64,000 nucleotides of DNA from an uncultured Cytophagales bacterium (GCA_913057175.1 CAJXNP010000003.1:186001-250000); one strand, 5' to 3'; positions 25,304 to 34,817 are shown, counted from the stretch's first letter. The notes: generated by a model from the letters alone, not told the origin. Program-made: numbers and translations.

Positions 25304-26659
25304 ATGTCTATAAGTAAATTATCTGTTCTTGTCATCATTTTATTAATAGTTATATCCACTGGTTTTATAGTGAAAACCAGTGGAGATATTTCAAAATATC
25401 AATATCCTCATCACATCAACATTTCGTGGGAAACTTCCCCTGCGACAAGTCAATCCATTAACTGGCGAACGAGTGAATTACAAAAAGAAAGCTACGTGGA
25501 GTACCTGGAAGCTCAATCCACTCCATTCTTTGAGGACAAAATAATTTCAATCAAAGCGGAAAGTGAATCTTTCCCAGCGGATGATGGCGTTTGGAATTAC
25601 CATGGTGTCAATATCACCGGCCTAAAGCCAAATACTTTGTATTCATATCGTGTTGGAAATGGAAATTTCTGGTCGGAATGGGCAGAATTCAGGACTGCTA
25701 CCGGCAATAATGAGGATTTCACCTTTCTGTATTTTGGTGATGTTCAGAGAGATATCGTTTCAAAAGGCAGCAGGACTATCCGCCAGGCCATATTAACACG
25801 ACCAAATGCTAAATTCTTGCTGTTTGGTGGAGACATGGTTCACAGGGGTGGTTTAAACAAAGAAAACTGGAACGAGTTTTTCCAAACTGGTGGCTGGGCT
25901 TTCCAGAATTACCCAATTGTAGGCACACCCGGCAACCATGAACATTTGATTGCCAAAAGCGGGGAGAACCTGTCCGAACACTGGGGTTTAAATTTCGTCT
26001 TTCCGTTAAACGGACCCGAAGGACATAAGGAAGAAACCTTCTATGTGGACTACAACAACATTCGGGTGATCTCACTAAATCTTTGCCGGTATAAGTATCC
26101 CGAGGATAGGGAGACCATCCTGAAATGGACAGAGGAGCGATTGAAAGAATTTACCGGAGACTGGGTTTTCATTACACATCATTATGCAATGGACGCATCA
26201 GCAAGGAACCGAAAACCTGGCATCCGATTTCCGGAATTTAAAGAGTTGTATGAAAAATACAATGTACCCATCATTTTGACAGGTCATGAACACCTATATG
26301 CCAGGGGCAGGATGGACAATAAGTTTCCCGTTTATGTAGTATCTGTTTCCGGCCCTTATCAAAATGCCATACAATTTGGAGATTGGATAGAACGAGCCGG
26401 AACCTCCCTTCAACTATACCAGGAAATAGATGTTTCCCCGACTGAGATCCATTACGTTACCAGGACAGTTACAGGAGAGGTTTATGATGAGTTCACTATT
26501 CAAAAAGATAAAAAAGGGAAATTGGTCTTCATTGAAAGCAAAGAATTAGGACCCGAAAGCCTGCTCCCGCCATTGGATTTCGAGGAGCGGTATAAGCAGG
26601 AGCTGGTCGAAAGCTGGGAAAAGGATAAGAGCGACTATCTAAGTAAAAAGAAAAAATAG
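25304..26659 (+). CDS. Purple-acid-phosphatase-like metallophosphoesterase 1
   Basis: 451 residues; the N-terminal hydrophobic segment (~5-23) is a signal peptide or anchor. Residues ~35-130 look like the fibronectin-III-type N-terminal domain of purple acid phosphatases (ISWETSPATSQSINWRT ... YRVGNGNFWSEWAEF). The calcineurin-like core shows all the metal motifs: YFGDVQRD, FGGDMVHRG, GTPGNHEH, ITHHYA and LTGHEHLYARG. Expected to hydrolyse phosphate mono- or diesters outside the cytoplasm with two metals. The Lys-rich C-terminus (DYLSKKKK) is unusual. Similar to the proteins at 57143 and 54470. Confidence 0.9.
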   Translation: MSISKLSVLVIILLIVISTGFIVKTSGDISKYQYPHHINISWETSPATSQSINWRTSELQKESYVEYLEAQSTPFFEDKIISIKAESESFPADDGVWNYHGVNITGLKPNTLYSYRVGNGNFWSEWAEFRTATGNNEDFTFLYFGDVQRDIVSKGSRTIRQAILTRPNAKFLLFGGDMVHRGGLNKENWNEFFQTGGWAFQNYPIVGTPGNHEHLIAKSGENLSEHWGLNFVFPLNGPEGHKEETFYVDYNNIRVISLNLCRYKYPEDRETILKWTEERLKEFTGDWVFITHHYAMDASARNRKPGIRFPEFKELYEKYNVPIILTGHEHLYARGRMDNKFPVYVVSVSGPYQNAIQFGDWIERAGTSLQLYQEIDVSPTEIHYVTRTVTGEVYDEFTIQKDKKGKLVFIESKELGPESLLPPLDFEERYKQELVESWEKDKSDYLSKKKK

Positions 26660-26731
26660 ACGTCGGAATCATTCGCTTTATACTTATTCCGCAGGATTAT
26701 CATTGCTAGTAAAAGCCATTTTGGAATATTG

Positions 26732-26824
26732 AATTTTAAACTGCAAAAAACTATGTTTTAGATTTGACATACCCCTTCACCCCTTTCTAAAGGGGAATAA
26801 TGGTGTTTTTTGCAGTTTAAAATT
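26732..26824 (-). repeat. Variable-arm hairpin element, copy B
   Basis: The 20-nt arms 26732-26751 and 26805-26824 are perfect reverse complements (AATTTTAAACTGCAAAAAAC). The core has ACCCCTTCACCCCTTT, AAAGGGG and ATAATGG. Length is 93 bp, the same as copy A, with a related but different arm sequence. Lies between the phosphoesterase and the sialidase-like gene. Confidence 0.78.
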
Positions 26825-26869
26825 TTTGAGCACGTTTGCCCTGATCAACTACACATATAAAGAACTGAA

Positions 26870-28021
26870 ATGAAAAAATTGTTGGTAATAACTCTTGTAA
26901 CTGGTACTTTCTTATCCTGTACCTCTTCATCTGAAAAAAAGGAAGTCAGTAATCCCTCAACGACTGATTTCAGGCATATTGAAGTTTCCTATGAAGAGGG
27001 CCGTTTCAGCGGGTGGCCGGCCAATTTTGGCGCCTGGAGCTGGGGCAATGAAATCCTGGTCGGGTTTGACAAAGGATTTCACAAGGATCTCGGACCGTCC
27101 ATGCATAATATAGATCGCGATAAGCCTGAGCAAACCCTGTTTGCCAGAAGCATGGATGGTGGAGAAACATGGACCATTGAAGATCCTTCCTCAGACGGAA
27201 TACTGGTTGCAAGAGGTTCCTCCCTTCATGGAGTGGAACCCAAATATCCCAACCGGGGGGAGCCTATGGATTTAGTGGATCCGGTTAATTTCAGTCATCC
27301 CGATTTTGCCATGACGCTCCGGTTTTTAAATTATAACACAGGCCCCTCTCTTTTTTATTATTCTTACGATCGCGGCCATAGCTGGAAAGGTCCGTTTAAC
27401 CTTACGGTTTCCGGCAGGTCTGACATCCTGGCAAGGACAGACTACATTGTACAGGATCATCAGAACTGTGTGGCGTTTTTGTCATTTTCAAAAGAGGATG
27501 ACCATGAAGGAAGGCCTTTTTGTGCCATCACAAAGGACGGTGGGATCACCTGGGAACTGGCAGGACTGATCGGGCCGGAGCCAGAAGGATTTGGTATCAT
27601 GCCGTCAACAGTTCAATTAACTGATTCTGAGTATATCACAACTATTCGCAGACGAGAGGACACACATCGCTGGATAGATTCCTGGAAAAGCATTGATGGG
27701 GGTAAGACCTGGCAAATTCTCAATCCACCAATCGATGATCTTGGAGAGGGCAATCCCCCTAGCCTGATTAAATTAAAGGATGGTCGCTTATGCCTTACCT
27801 ATGGCGTCCGTGCTGAGCCCTATCGTATCGCTGCGAAAGTAAGCGATGACAATGGCAATTCCTGGTCGGATGAAATTGTATTAAGAGATGATGGTGCAGG
27901 GCGTGATATTGGGTATGTCAGATCAGTCGAAAGACCGGATGGTAAGGTGGTGACCATGTATTATTTTCAGGATAATCTAAAGCCGGAAAGATACATTGCA
28001 GCCACTATTTGGCAACCGTAA
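26870..28021 (+). CDS. Sialidase-like six-bladed propeller lipoprotein 1 (BNR/Asp-box)
   Basis: 383 residues; lipobox FLSC with Cys17. Five Asp-box repeats (S/TxDxGxxW) are visible: SMDGGETW, SYDRGHSW, TKDGGITW, SIDGGKTW and SDDNGNSW. This is the fold of exo-sialidases (GH33) and relatives. The classical FRIP arginine motif near the N-terminus is not obvious, so a different glycosidase or a binding protein of the same fold is possible. Cluster context (two DapA/NanA-family lyases and an SSS symporter) makes a keto-sugar-acid substrate plausible. Preceded by hairpin element B. Confidence 0.78.
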   Translation: MKKLLVITLVTGTFLSCTSSSEKKEVSNPSTTDFRHIEVSYEEGRFSGWPANFGAWSWGNEILVGFDKGFHKDLGPSMHNIDRDKPEQTLFARSMDGGETWTIEDPSSDGILVARGSSLHGVEPKYPNRGEPMDLVDPVNFSHPDFAMTLRFLNYNTGPSLFYYSYDRGHSWKGPFNLTVSGRSDILARTDYIVQDHQNCVAFLSFSKEDDHEGRPFCAITKDGGITWELAGLIGPEPEGFGIMPSTVQLTDSEYITTIRRREDTHRWIDSWKSIDGGKTWQILNPPIDDLGEGNPPSLIKLKDGRLCLTYGVRAEPYRIAAKVSDDNGNSWSDEIVLRDDGAGRDIGYVRSVERPDGKVVTMYYFQDNLKPERYIAATIWQP

Positions 28022-28107
28022 AGCGAATAAAACGAATTATGTTTTCTTTAACTCGAATATGATTCAGGAGCCAGAAGGAAATGCATCCACAGTTTTTCGA
28101 ATTTAAA

Positions 28108-29622
28108 TTATAACACCCTGAAAATTCTGTGAGACAGAAAGGTATTCCCAAACATGTCAACCGTTCGGATTGTCATTTTATGCGTGCCTTCTTTCAGAGT
28201 ACCTGGTAGGTTCCCAATCCAAAAATGATCTGACTTACTTGGATAATCCATCTTCCAACCCAACGCCTCATCCAGCTGTTTTCCATTTACTTCCTGATCA
28301 AGATAATCGCTTAACCTGTACAGTTCCATGTTGGCAGGATCACTTGCAACTGTCTGCGCTAGTTCAATCCACTGTCCACTTTCCCCTACCTTCATTTCAA
28401 CTTTTGACCTTGATGAACCATTGAACACATTTACCAGGACCTTTGTCGTATCAAGCGCTTCACTTGAAATCTCTTCCGGCAAATAAATGTTCATCTGATA
28501 GTCAGAAGGTCTGCGCGCTGCTTTATAACGAATATTGTATTTGTTTCCGGAAAATTCGATAATGGCATAACCATTTGGCGCCCCGTCATTCATCGTTGCG
28601 TGAGGTATCCCCAATTCATCCCGGATACCGCACCACCAGCTTCCACTTACCGTCCCATTGATAAACATGTGATGAGGTTGATCACCTTTCCACCCATATT
28701 GGTCCCCTATAAATACATTCGCCAATTCGTGTGTATGACCGGCGATGGATAAAGTATGTTCTCTGTTTTCAAGGATGCGGAACATCTTCTCCCGGTTATC
28801 GCAAGCCACCATTGGGATGTGCATCATAGGGACAATAAGGTAATCTTGAGACAGGTATTTTAAATATTCCTTTACGAAATGAAGCTGGTCGTCTGTAAAA
28901 TGAGCTTTATATCCACCCTCCTCTTTAAAGAATACATTGTTTAAAGCGATGAAAGCCACTTTGCCATATTCGTAGGCATAGGTGGATGGACCGAAATTTC
29001 TGACAAAAGTAGCGTCAGCACCTATATTGCCATTGATAGCTTTGTCATGATCGTGATTGCCAAAAACATAGTACCAGGGAATTCCGATCTGACCGATACC
29101 AGCGCTGATCTCATCAAATAGTTCCGGATCATCAGCAACTATATCTCCCAGGGCCACACCGAATTTTGCCGGACTGCCAATGCATTCTTCCACTACATCA
29201 TGCATCACGAAATTCACCTCTTTCAAACCTCTGGCCTGGGTGTCTCCAAAAAATAGCGCTTCAAAATCATCGGATGCAGCTTCATCTTTCCACAACGGGA
29301 GCCGAATGCTTTTCTCAGATCCCTTAACTAAAGCATAGTGCTGAGGCACCATTGAACCATTTAGCGGAACCCGGTAACCTGATGGCTGAATGACAAAAAC
29401 TGCCTGATCTTCTCGTACCGATAAATTCCATTGTCCTGATGCGTCAGTTTTCACGATGTCTCGCCCATTGCTTACTAATATATCAGCCAGTCCTTTTTCA
29501 CCCGGATCCATGAGCAAATTATTGTTCAAATCCTGAAAAACAAACCCGCTAAGTTGCTGGGCATTTACTATTAAAGTTTGTATGAAAAACGAGAGTAAGA
29601 GGATCAAACCAGATTTCTGCAT
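28108..29622 (-). CDS. Calcineurin-like phosphoesterase with MetallophosN and MetallophosC domains
   Basis: 504 residues from ATG 29622 (MQKSGLILLLSFFIQTLIVNA, a clear signal peptide); the frame extends to 29694 without support. Residues ~22-110 are a prealbumin-like beta domain (LSGFVFQDLNNNLLMDPGEKGL), the N-terminal domain of a secreted Bacteroidota phosphoesterase family. The core has FFGDTQARG, ALGDIVADD, VFGNHDHD, MHIPMV and AGHTHE. A C-terminal beta domain (~380-504) follows. Probably periplasmic. Architecture differs from the three purple-acid-phosphatase-like proteins in this window, so its phosphate ester may differ. Confidence 0.9.
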   Translation of the reverse strand: MQKSGLILLLSFFIQTLIVNAQQLSGFVFQDLNNNLLMDPGEKGLADILVSNGRDIVKTDASGQWNLSVREDQAVFVIQPSGYRVPLNGSMVPQHYALVKGSEKSIRLPLWKDEAASDDFEALFFGDTQARGLKEVNFVMHDVVEECIGSPAKFGVALGDIVADDPELFDEISAGIGQIGIPWYYVFGNHDHDKAINGNIGADATFVRNFGPSTYAYEYGKVAFIALNNVFFKEEGGYKAHFTDDQLHFVKEYLKYLSQDYLIVPMMHIPMVACDNREKMFRILENREHTLSIAGHTHELANVFIGDQYGWKGDQPHHMFINGTVSGSWWCGIRDELGIPHATMNDGAPNGYAIIEFSGNKYNIRYKAARRPSDYQMNIYLPEEISSEALDTTKVLVNVFNGSSRSKVEMKVGESGQWIELAQTVASDPANMELYRLSDYLDQEVNGKQLDEALGWKMDYPSKSDHFWIGNLPGTLKEGTHKMTIRTVDMFGNTFLSHRIFRVL

Positions 29623-29749
29623 AGTATAAATATGATCAAAGTTTAATAAAGTATTGATTTCTGTACTGGTGCCTAAAGAGACAACAAATAACAACTACAA
29701 ATAGAAAGAATGGCGCTATAACGTTTGCAAAAGCCATCCCAAAAATGGC

Positions 29750-29789
29750 AAAGCCGCGATAAAAATCCGAAGACATTATTCGCGGCTTT
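29750..29789. terminator. Bidirectional terminator-like hairpin
   Basis: A perfect 10-bp stem AAAGCCGCGA / TCGCGGCTTT (29750-29759 with 29780-29789) around a 20-nt AT-rich loop. It lies between two minus-strand genes, 66 bp after the stop of the acyltransferase gene in transcription order. No long T-run, so strength is uncertain. Confidence 0.55.
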
Positions 29790-29855
29790 CCGGGGTTCTG
29801 ATCCTTTTGCTTGCAACCAAACCCGCGCCAATAATTAAACTAACTACTTGTCAAC

Positions 29856-30953
29856 TTAAAGTTTTATAAATATCCTTTTTCGATACATGATTAATGCAGG
29901 GATGAACGTGATGCACACATATATCAAAGAATACAACATACTCGTAAATTTCTCTCCCAAACCTATTCCTGTGAAAACATTGAAAAAATGCATGTTCAAC
30001 GATTCTCCTCCTACTTTTATTCCATAAAAGATCCCAGCCAAAACATCGCCCAGTACATATACTGTAATCGCATTTGCACCGAAGATAATCCCGGGTTTGG
30101 TACCATGAGTATACCCTTTCATATCCACGAGATAATGAAATGCTCCCAGAGCCATAAATGCTATTCCTGAAGTAACAAATACAAATGAGCTGGTCCAGAT
30201 ATTTTCATTTACCGGAAATGTCAATCCCCACAGGTATCCGGCGAAAGTCATGAAAAAACCAAGAACCATCAGGTGAATAACCTGGACTTCTTTGGTGCGC
30301 TTACTCAAAATGATAAAACCTGCGAGCATACCGGTAATCCCTGATACAATGGAAGGAAAAGTGCTCAGGATACCCTCCGGATCCCACGTTCCCTGCCACA
30401 TCGTGCCGGGTAAATACTTGCTGTCGACCCAGGCTGCCAGGTTCACTCCCGGTTCCAGCATCACTTTTCCTACTCCTGGTGTTGGAATCAAAGTCATTGC
30501 CAGCCAATATACCACCAAAATAAACCCTCCAATCCATGCCTGTTTTTTCCAATCTGTATTTAAAAACAAAATTGAACAAGCAAGAAATACAACAGCAATT
30601 CTTGGCAAAGTTCCGGTCCACCTTAGTTCAGCAAAATTGAAATCCCATAGTAAATTCAATAGGATTCCAATTGCAAATATTTTAAATGATCTTATGACGA
30701 TCTTTTTGTACATATCTTTTTTCGGCAGGCCTTTTTCCAGTCTTTTGGTATAGGCCAGTACGATGGAAACGCCGACAATAAATAAAAAGAAGGGAGCAAT
30801 CACATCGGTAGGTGTAAGTCCATTCCATACACTATGCTTTAACGGTGCAAAAACATGATCGCCATTTCCTGGAAAATTTACCAGGATCATGGCAGCAATG
30901 GTAAACCCACGCATCGCGTCAAGTGAGATTAACCGGTTTACAGGTTCTGACAT
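29856..30953 (-). CDS. DUF5009/HGSNAT-like membrane acyltransferase (NagX-type)
   Basis: 365 residues with about 10 membrane helices. It opens with RLISLDAMRGFTIAAMILVN, the hallmark of the heparan-alpha-glucosaminide N-acetyltransferase/DUF5009/NagX group, followed by SVWNGLTPTDVIAPFFLFIVG. These proteins are thought to carry acetyl (or other acyl) groups across the membrane to amino sugars; bacterial nagX genes lie in chitin/GlcNAc loci. Its place next to a ROK kinase and sugar permease (divergent, 237-bp gap) fits handling of a hexosamine. Direction and substrate are inference. Confidence 0.88.
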   Translation of the reverse strand: MSEPVNRLISLDAMRGFTIAAMILVNFPGNGDHVFAPLKHSVWNGLTPTDVIAPFFLFIVGVSIVLAYTKRLEKGLPKKDMYKKIVIRSFKIFAIGILLNLLWDFNFAELRWTGTLPRIAVVFLACSILFLNTDWKKQAWIGGFILVVYWLAMTLIPTPGVGKVMLEPGVNLAAWVDSKYLPGTMWQGTWDPEGILSTFPSIVSGITGMLAGFIILSKRTKEVQVIHLMVLGFFMTFAGYLWGLTFPVNENIWTSSFVFVTSGIAFMALGAFHYLVDMKGYTHGTKPGIIFGANAITVYVLGDVLAGIFYGIKVGGESLNMHFFNVFTGIGLGEKFTSMLYSLIYVCITFIPALIMYRKRIFIKL

Positions 30954-31100
30954 TCTAAAAAATTAATGTGAAAAAAACTGATTTATTTATACTACCTGAT
31001 TCTCCTCACTTCGGACTACAATCACACAAGGAATCTTCTAACTTCCAAAAAATCAGACAGAGTAAAAACTTCCTCAAAACCCGTTTACGCAGTTTATGGT

Positions 31101-31131
31101 AAATAATGCGCAAATTGCGTAGTCATTATTT
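31101..31131. promoter_or_regulatory. Nested palindrome between divergent acyltransferase and ROK kinase genes
   Basis: CGCAAATTGCG (31109-31119) is a perfect palindrome around a central A. It is bracketed by AAATAATG (31101-31108) and its exact complement CATTATTT (31124-31131). It lies about 60 bp before the ROK start and shares the GCGCAAA-TGCG pattern with 2359-2371. Likely operator; the protein that binds is unknown. Confidence 0.42.
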
Positions 31132-31190
31132 TTAAATCCGAAGTATTATTGATGAAATTTTGCCGATAGGCTTAGAAAAAATAACCAGAA

Positions 31191-32042
31191 ATGAAAATCG
31201 GAGTAGACTTAGGCGGGACAAATATCAGAGCATGTTTGATTAACAATCATCAAATCGTCAGGATGAAAGAAATCCCTCTTCGGGAAAAGGAAAATCTTGA
31301 AAGTACGCTTGATCAATTAAAATCACTTATCACTTCTGTTAATGACCCAAATGTGAAAGGTATCGGTATTGGAGTGCCATCTGTTGTTGATCGTGAAAAG
31401 GGAATTGTATATGATGTTGTTAATATCCCATCGTGGAAAGAAGTCCCTTTAAAAGACATACTTGAAAAGCAATTTGGTGTCCCGGTATATATTAATAATG
31501 ATGTCAACTGCTTTGTGCTCGGTGAGAAAAACTTTGGAATTGCAAAGAGGTATAAAAATATTGTTGGCATAACCATCGGAACAGGTATTGGCGCGGGGGT
31601 TATTCTCAACAACAAGCTATACAGCGGCTCTAATTGCGGTGCTGGAGAGATAGGATACCTTCCATACCTTGATCACGACCTTGAATATTATTGCAGCTCC
31701 AATTTCTTTCAGGATTTTCATCAAACAACGGGCTATGAAGCTTTTCAAAAGGCTGAAAAAAACGATCCGGCAGCACTGAAAATCTGGAACCAATTCGGCC
31801 ATCATATGGGCGTGGCTATGAAATCTGTCATGTACACTTACGATCCGGAAATCATTATTCTGGGAGGGTCAATATCCAATGCATTCCCTTATTTCAAAGA
31901 TCAAATGCATAAGACCCTGCGAAATACTCATTTTCCCAAATCTGTCGATAATCTAAAGATTTGTCCATCTGAAGTTGAAAATGTTTCTATGTTGGGAGCT
32001 TCTTCATTGGTGGATGAAAGCGTAGAAATCATATTAAATTAA
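31191..32042 (+). CDS. ROK-family sugar kinase
   Basis: 283 residues, cytoplasmic. The N-terminal phosphate loop is GVDLGGTNIRA; catalytic Asp104 is in INNDVNCF; GITIGTGIGAGVILNN and YDPEIIILGGS match the ROK fold. Odd point: the usual ROK zinc motif (GHxxxxxxxxxCxCGxxGCxE) is missing. The expected His after GEIG is Tyr (GEIGYLPY) and only one Cys (YYCSS) remains. ROK kinases phosphorylate glucose, GlcNAc, ManNAc, mannose or fructose. The downstream sugar MFS permease (43-bp gap) suggests uptake then phosphorylation of one of these; mannose or GlcNAc would fit the glycosidases. Confidence 0.92.
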   Translation: MKIGVDLGGTNIRACLINNHQIVRMKEIPLREKENLESTLDQLKSLITSVNDPNVKGIGIGVPSVVDREKGIVYDVVNIPSWKEVPLKDILEKQFGVPVYINNDVNCFVLGEKNFGIAKRYKNIVGITIGTGIGAGVILNNKLYSGSNCGAGEIGYLPYLDHDLEYYCSSNFFQDFHQTTGYEAFQKAEKNDPAALKIWNQFGHHMGVAMKSVMYTYDPEIIILGGSISNAFPYFKDQMHKTLRNTHFPKSVDNLKICPSEVENVSMLGASSLVDESVEIILN

Positions 32043-32085
32043 CTGTTCATTACTGTCTTTTTTAACTAAAAATATCTTTACCAAA

Positions 32086-33348
32086 ATGAAAAAGAGTTAC
32101 ATCATAGTTTTCCTGATCCTTCTCACCTTTTTTGTCATTTCCTTTCTTACCAATATTCTTGGGGCATTAAACCCCAATGTTTCTTCGAGCTATACCCTTA
32201 CGGAGACCATGGCGGGATTTTTACCATTTGCTTTTTTCATTGCTTATGGTATCATGTCCATCCCTTCCGGCTTGCTGGTAGAGAAATGGGGTGAAAAGAA
32301 AATGATGATACTGGCATTTGTTTTTGCTTTTGCCGGAGCATTGATGTTTGCCCTGTTTCCCAAGTTCAATGTTTTTGTCGTCTCTCTCTTTACCATCGGG
32401 ACAGGGATGGCAGCCTTGCAGGTAGTCATTAATCCTTTATTGCGGGTTTCAGGAGGAACAGAGAATTTTGCTTTCAATTCAGTATTGGCACAATTGGTTT
32501 TTGGGCTTGCATCATTTATCAGCCCACAGATGTACACCTACCTGGTGACCAATATTGATAAAGGAAATATCGAAAAACCATTTATTGGCCTGATGACAAA
32601 CCTGGTTCCAGAAGCTCTTTCATGGGTATCGGTTTATTGGATGTTTGCTTTATTCAGTGTCCTTATGATGGTTATTATCATTTTGGTAAAATTCCCAAAA
32701 GTGGAGCTTCAGGAAGATGAAAGGGCAGGTTCAAAAGAAAGCTACATGGAACTATTCAAGAATAAATTTGTCATCTTGTATTTCCTGGGAATCTTCTGCT
32801 ATGTAGGTACAGAACAGGGAATATCCTACTGGATGTCAAAATTCCTCGGTAATTACCATGGCTTCGATACAGACACGACGGGCGCTGATGCAGTATCCTA
32901 TTTCTGGGGATTGATGACAATTGGGGGAGTTTTGGGTTTGATTCTAATGAAACTATTCGACAGCAAGAAGATATTGCGCTGGTTCACGATCCTTGCCATG
33001 GTTTGTGTATTTGCAGGATTGTTTGGAAGTGCTGACATTTCTCTATGGGCGCTGCCAATTTCCGGTTTCTTCCTTTCCGTCATGTATCCGGTGATCGTTT
33101 CTCTTGGACTTAATTCAGTTGACAGGCATCACGGATCCTTTGCCGGTATCCTGATGACAGGTATTGCCGGAGGTGCAATCGTTCAAATTCTTATCGGAGG
33201 CATCAGCGATATTTTCTCTCTGAAAGTAGGAATGATGTTCATTTTTGTTACACTTGGATACATTCTGAGCATCACATTCTGGGCAAAACCATTGGTGAAC
33301 AACAAAACCATAACGAGCCTAAAAGATCTTTTTAAACAGGAAAGTTAA
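32086..33348 (+). CDS. Sugar MFS transporter (FucP/GluP-like)
   Basis: 420 residues with about 12 hydrophobic helices. The N-terminal half has FLPFAFFIAYGIMSIPSGLL, VEKWGEKKMM (loop 2-3 motif) and TGMAALQVVINPLLR, which is typical of the fucose/glucose-galactose (FHS) permease group in Bacteroidota. Transports a free monosaccharide across the inner membrane, probably with a cation. Paired with the ROK kinase upstream and followed by hairpin element D and a XylR-like regulator. Exact sugar unknown. Confidence 0.9.
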   Translation: MKKSYIIVFLILLTFFVISFLTNILGALNPNVSSSYTLTETMAGFLPFAFFIAYGIMSIPSGLLVEKWGEKKMMILAFVFAFAGALMFALFPKFNVFVVSLFTIGTGMAALQVVINPLLRVSGGTENFAFNSVLAQLVFGLASFISPQMYTYLVTNIDKGNIEKPFIGLMTNLVPEALSWVSVYWMFALFSVLMMVIIILVKFPKVELQEDERAGSKESYMELFKNKFVILYFLGIFCYVGTEQGISYWMSKFLGNYHGFDTDTTGADAVSYFWGLMTIGGVLGLILMKLFDSKKILRWFTILAMVCVFAGLFGSADISLWALPISGFFLSVMYPVIVSLGLNSVDRHHGSFAGILMTGIAGGAIVQILIGGISDIFSLKVGMMFIFVTLGYILSITFWAKPLVNNKTITSLKDLFKQES

Positions 33349-33373
33349 TGGTAATTTAAGCCGTTGTACTAAA

Positions 33374-33499
33374 TAATAGTTTATGTCTATTGAAAAATAT
33401 GATGAAAACACCACTATTCCCCTCCTTGGAGGGGTGAAGGGGTGGGTCACTATCAAATAAATGTTTTTATCCGATTTTTCACAACGTGATTATTAACCT
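33374..33499 (+). repeat. Variable-arm hairpin element, copy D
   Basis: Arms 33391-33410 and 33462-33481 pair at 17 of 20 positions. The core has CACCACTATTCCCCTCC then GGAGGGGTGAAGGGGTGGG. Flanks identical in pattern to copy C (TAATAGTTTATGTCTATT; CACAACGTGATTATTAACCT) give about 126 bp. The right flank touches the regulator start: a GTG at 33486 belongs to the repeat, so the ATG at 33501 is the better start. Confidence 0.78.
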
Positions 33500-33500
33500 T

Positions 33501-34667
33501 ATGATTAAAATTATTCTGCTCACAGATTTCGGAGAAGAATACGGAACCAGCCTGTTAAAAGGTGTTACAAGGTATTCACAGAAATATGGCCCCTGGGTGT
33601 TTTGCCGTATGCCCGGATATTACCGTGAAACAAAAGGGATGGATGGCATTCTGAAATGGGCAAAAGAGTGGAAAGCAAATGGAATACTAGGTCAGTTTTA
33701 CAATAATTCCAATGTAGAAAAACTGGTCAGGGAAGGAATATCGGTTGTGGGTCAGGATTTTAAGGAACGTCATAACAATATTCCAAATATCACCGGTGAT
33801 TATTTCAAAACCGGACGAATGGGCGCAGAATATTTCCTCAAAAAAGGCTTTGAGAATTTTGCATACTATGGCTTTAAAAACATTGTGTGGTCAAGGGAGC
33901 GTTCAGAAGGTTTCGAAAAACGGGTAAATGAGGAAGGGTATGAAGTTCATAATTTCGAACATACCCGAAAGTTTAAATCACGTGAATTGTGGTATTACAA
34001 GCCTTCGGCATTGAGCAAATGGTTGAAATCGCTTCCCAAACCCATTGCGCTCATGGCTTGTGACGACAATCAGGCAATGCATATAACTGAAGCTTGCAGG
34101 TTAATAAATATCCGTATTCCTGAAGAAGTAGCCGTTTTGGGGGTAGATAATGATGAAATGTTGTGCAACTTGTCAGACCCTCCCCTTTCAAGTGTTGGCC
34201 TTGATACCGAGAAAGCCGGATACGAAGCAGCAAGACTTCTCCACACCATGATTAAATCCAAAAACCGGCAGTATTACGACATTGTTGTGGAGCCCACCCA
34301 GATTGTAACCAGGAACTCAACAGATATATATGCCGCTAAAGATGAGTATATAGGACAAGCGCTTAAATACATTCACAGCAATTTAAAAAACAACCTCAAG
34401 GTAAAGGATGTATTACAACAGGTCCCGTTATCCAGAAGGTCTTTGGAAAAGAGATTTTCCCAGGTGACCGGTTATCCGGTATATGAATACATTTTTAATC
34501 TAAGAATTGAAAAATTTACACAAAAACTGTTGGAAACAGATTTGTCCGTATTTGAAATAGCCATGGACCTCGGACTTAGCGACAGCAAGAATATTGCCCG
34601 TCAGTTTCGACAGATAAAGGGATGTACCCCATCAGAATACAGGAAAAAATACCTGATAGATAAATGA
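33501..34667 (+). CDS. XylR-like transcriptional regulator (LacI-type sensor + AraC HTH)
   Basis: 388 residues from ATG 33501. The alternative GTG at 33486 lies inside repeat D and is rejected. Residues ~1-275 form a periplasmic-binding-protein/LacI-like effector domain (LLTDFGEEYGTSLLKGVTRY, MACDDNQAMHITEACR, VAVLGVDNDEMLCNLSDPPL, TEKAGYEAARLL). Residues ~285-385 are an AraC-type double helix-turn-helix (VPLSRRSLEKRFSQVTGYPV, EIAMDLGLSDSKNIARQFRQ). This is the XylR arrangement; such proteins bind a cytoplasmic sugar and activate or repress nearby uptake genes. It probably controls the kinase/permease unit upstream, the GH2 gene downstream, or the wider locus. Confidence 0.92.
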   Translation: MIKIILLTDFGEEYGTSLLKGVTRYSQKYGPWVFCRMPGYYRETKGMDGILKWAKEWKANGILGQFYNNSNVEKLVREGISVVGQDFKERHNNIPNITGDYFKTGRMGAEYFLKKGFENFAYYGFKNIVWSRERSEGFEKRVNEEGYEVHNFEHTRKFKSRELWYYKPSALSKWLKSLPKPIALMACDDNQAMHITEACRLINIRIPEEVAVLGVDNDEMLCNLSDPPLSSVGLDTEKAGYEAARLLHTMIKSKNRQYYDIVVEPTQIVTRNSTDIYAAKDEYIGQALKYIHSNLKNNLKVKDVLQQVPLSRRSLEKRFSQVTGYPVYEYIFNLRIEKFTQKLLETDLSVFEIAMDLGLSDSKNIARQFRQIKGCTPSEYRKKYLIDK

Positions 34668-34817
34668 GTGTGAAAAAATTATTTAGCCGTGAAGATGTCA
34701 ATCTTCCGGTTCAGATGTTATGGAAAAATAAGCCCAATCATAAATAATATGGCATTCTTATGCCCATTTTTGATTGTGCCAGATAAAGTTTTTAATGATC
34801 TCAATATTTAAATTTCA

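Noticed and set aside
33486-33500. GTG at 33486 as start of the XylR-like regulator
   Set aside because: It falls within the right flank shared by hairpin elements C and D; the ATG at 33501 begins the conserved sequence.
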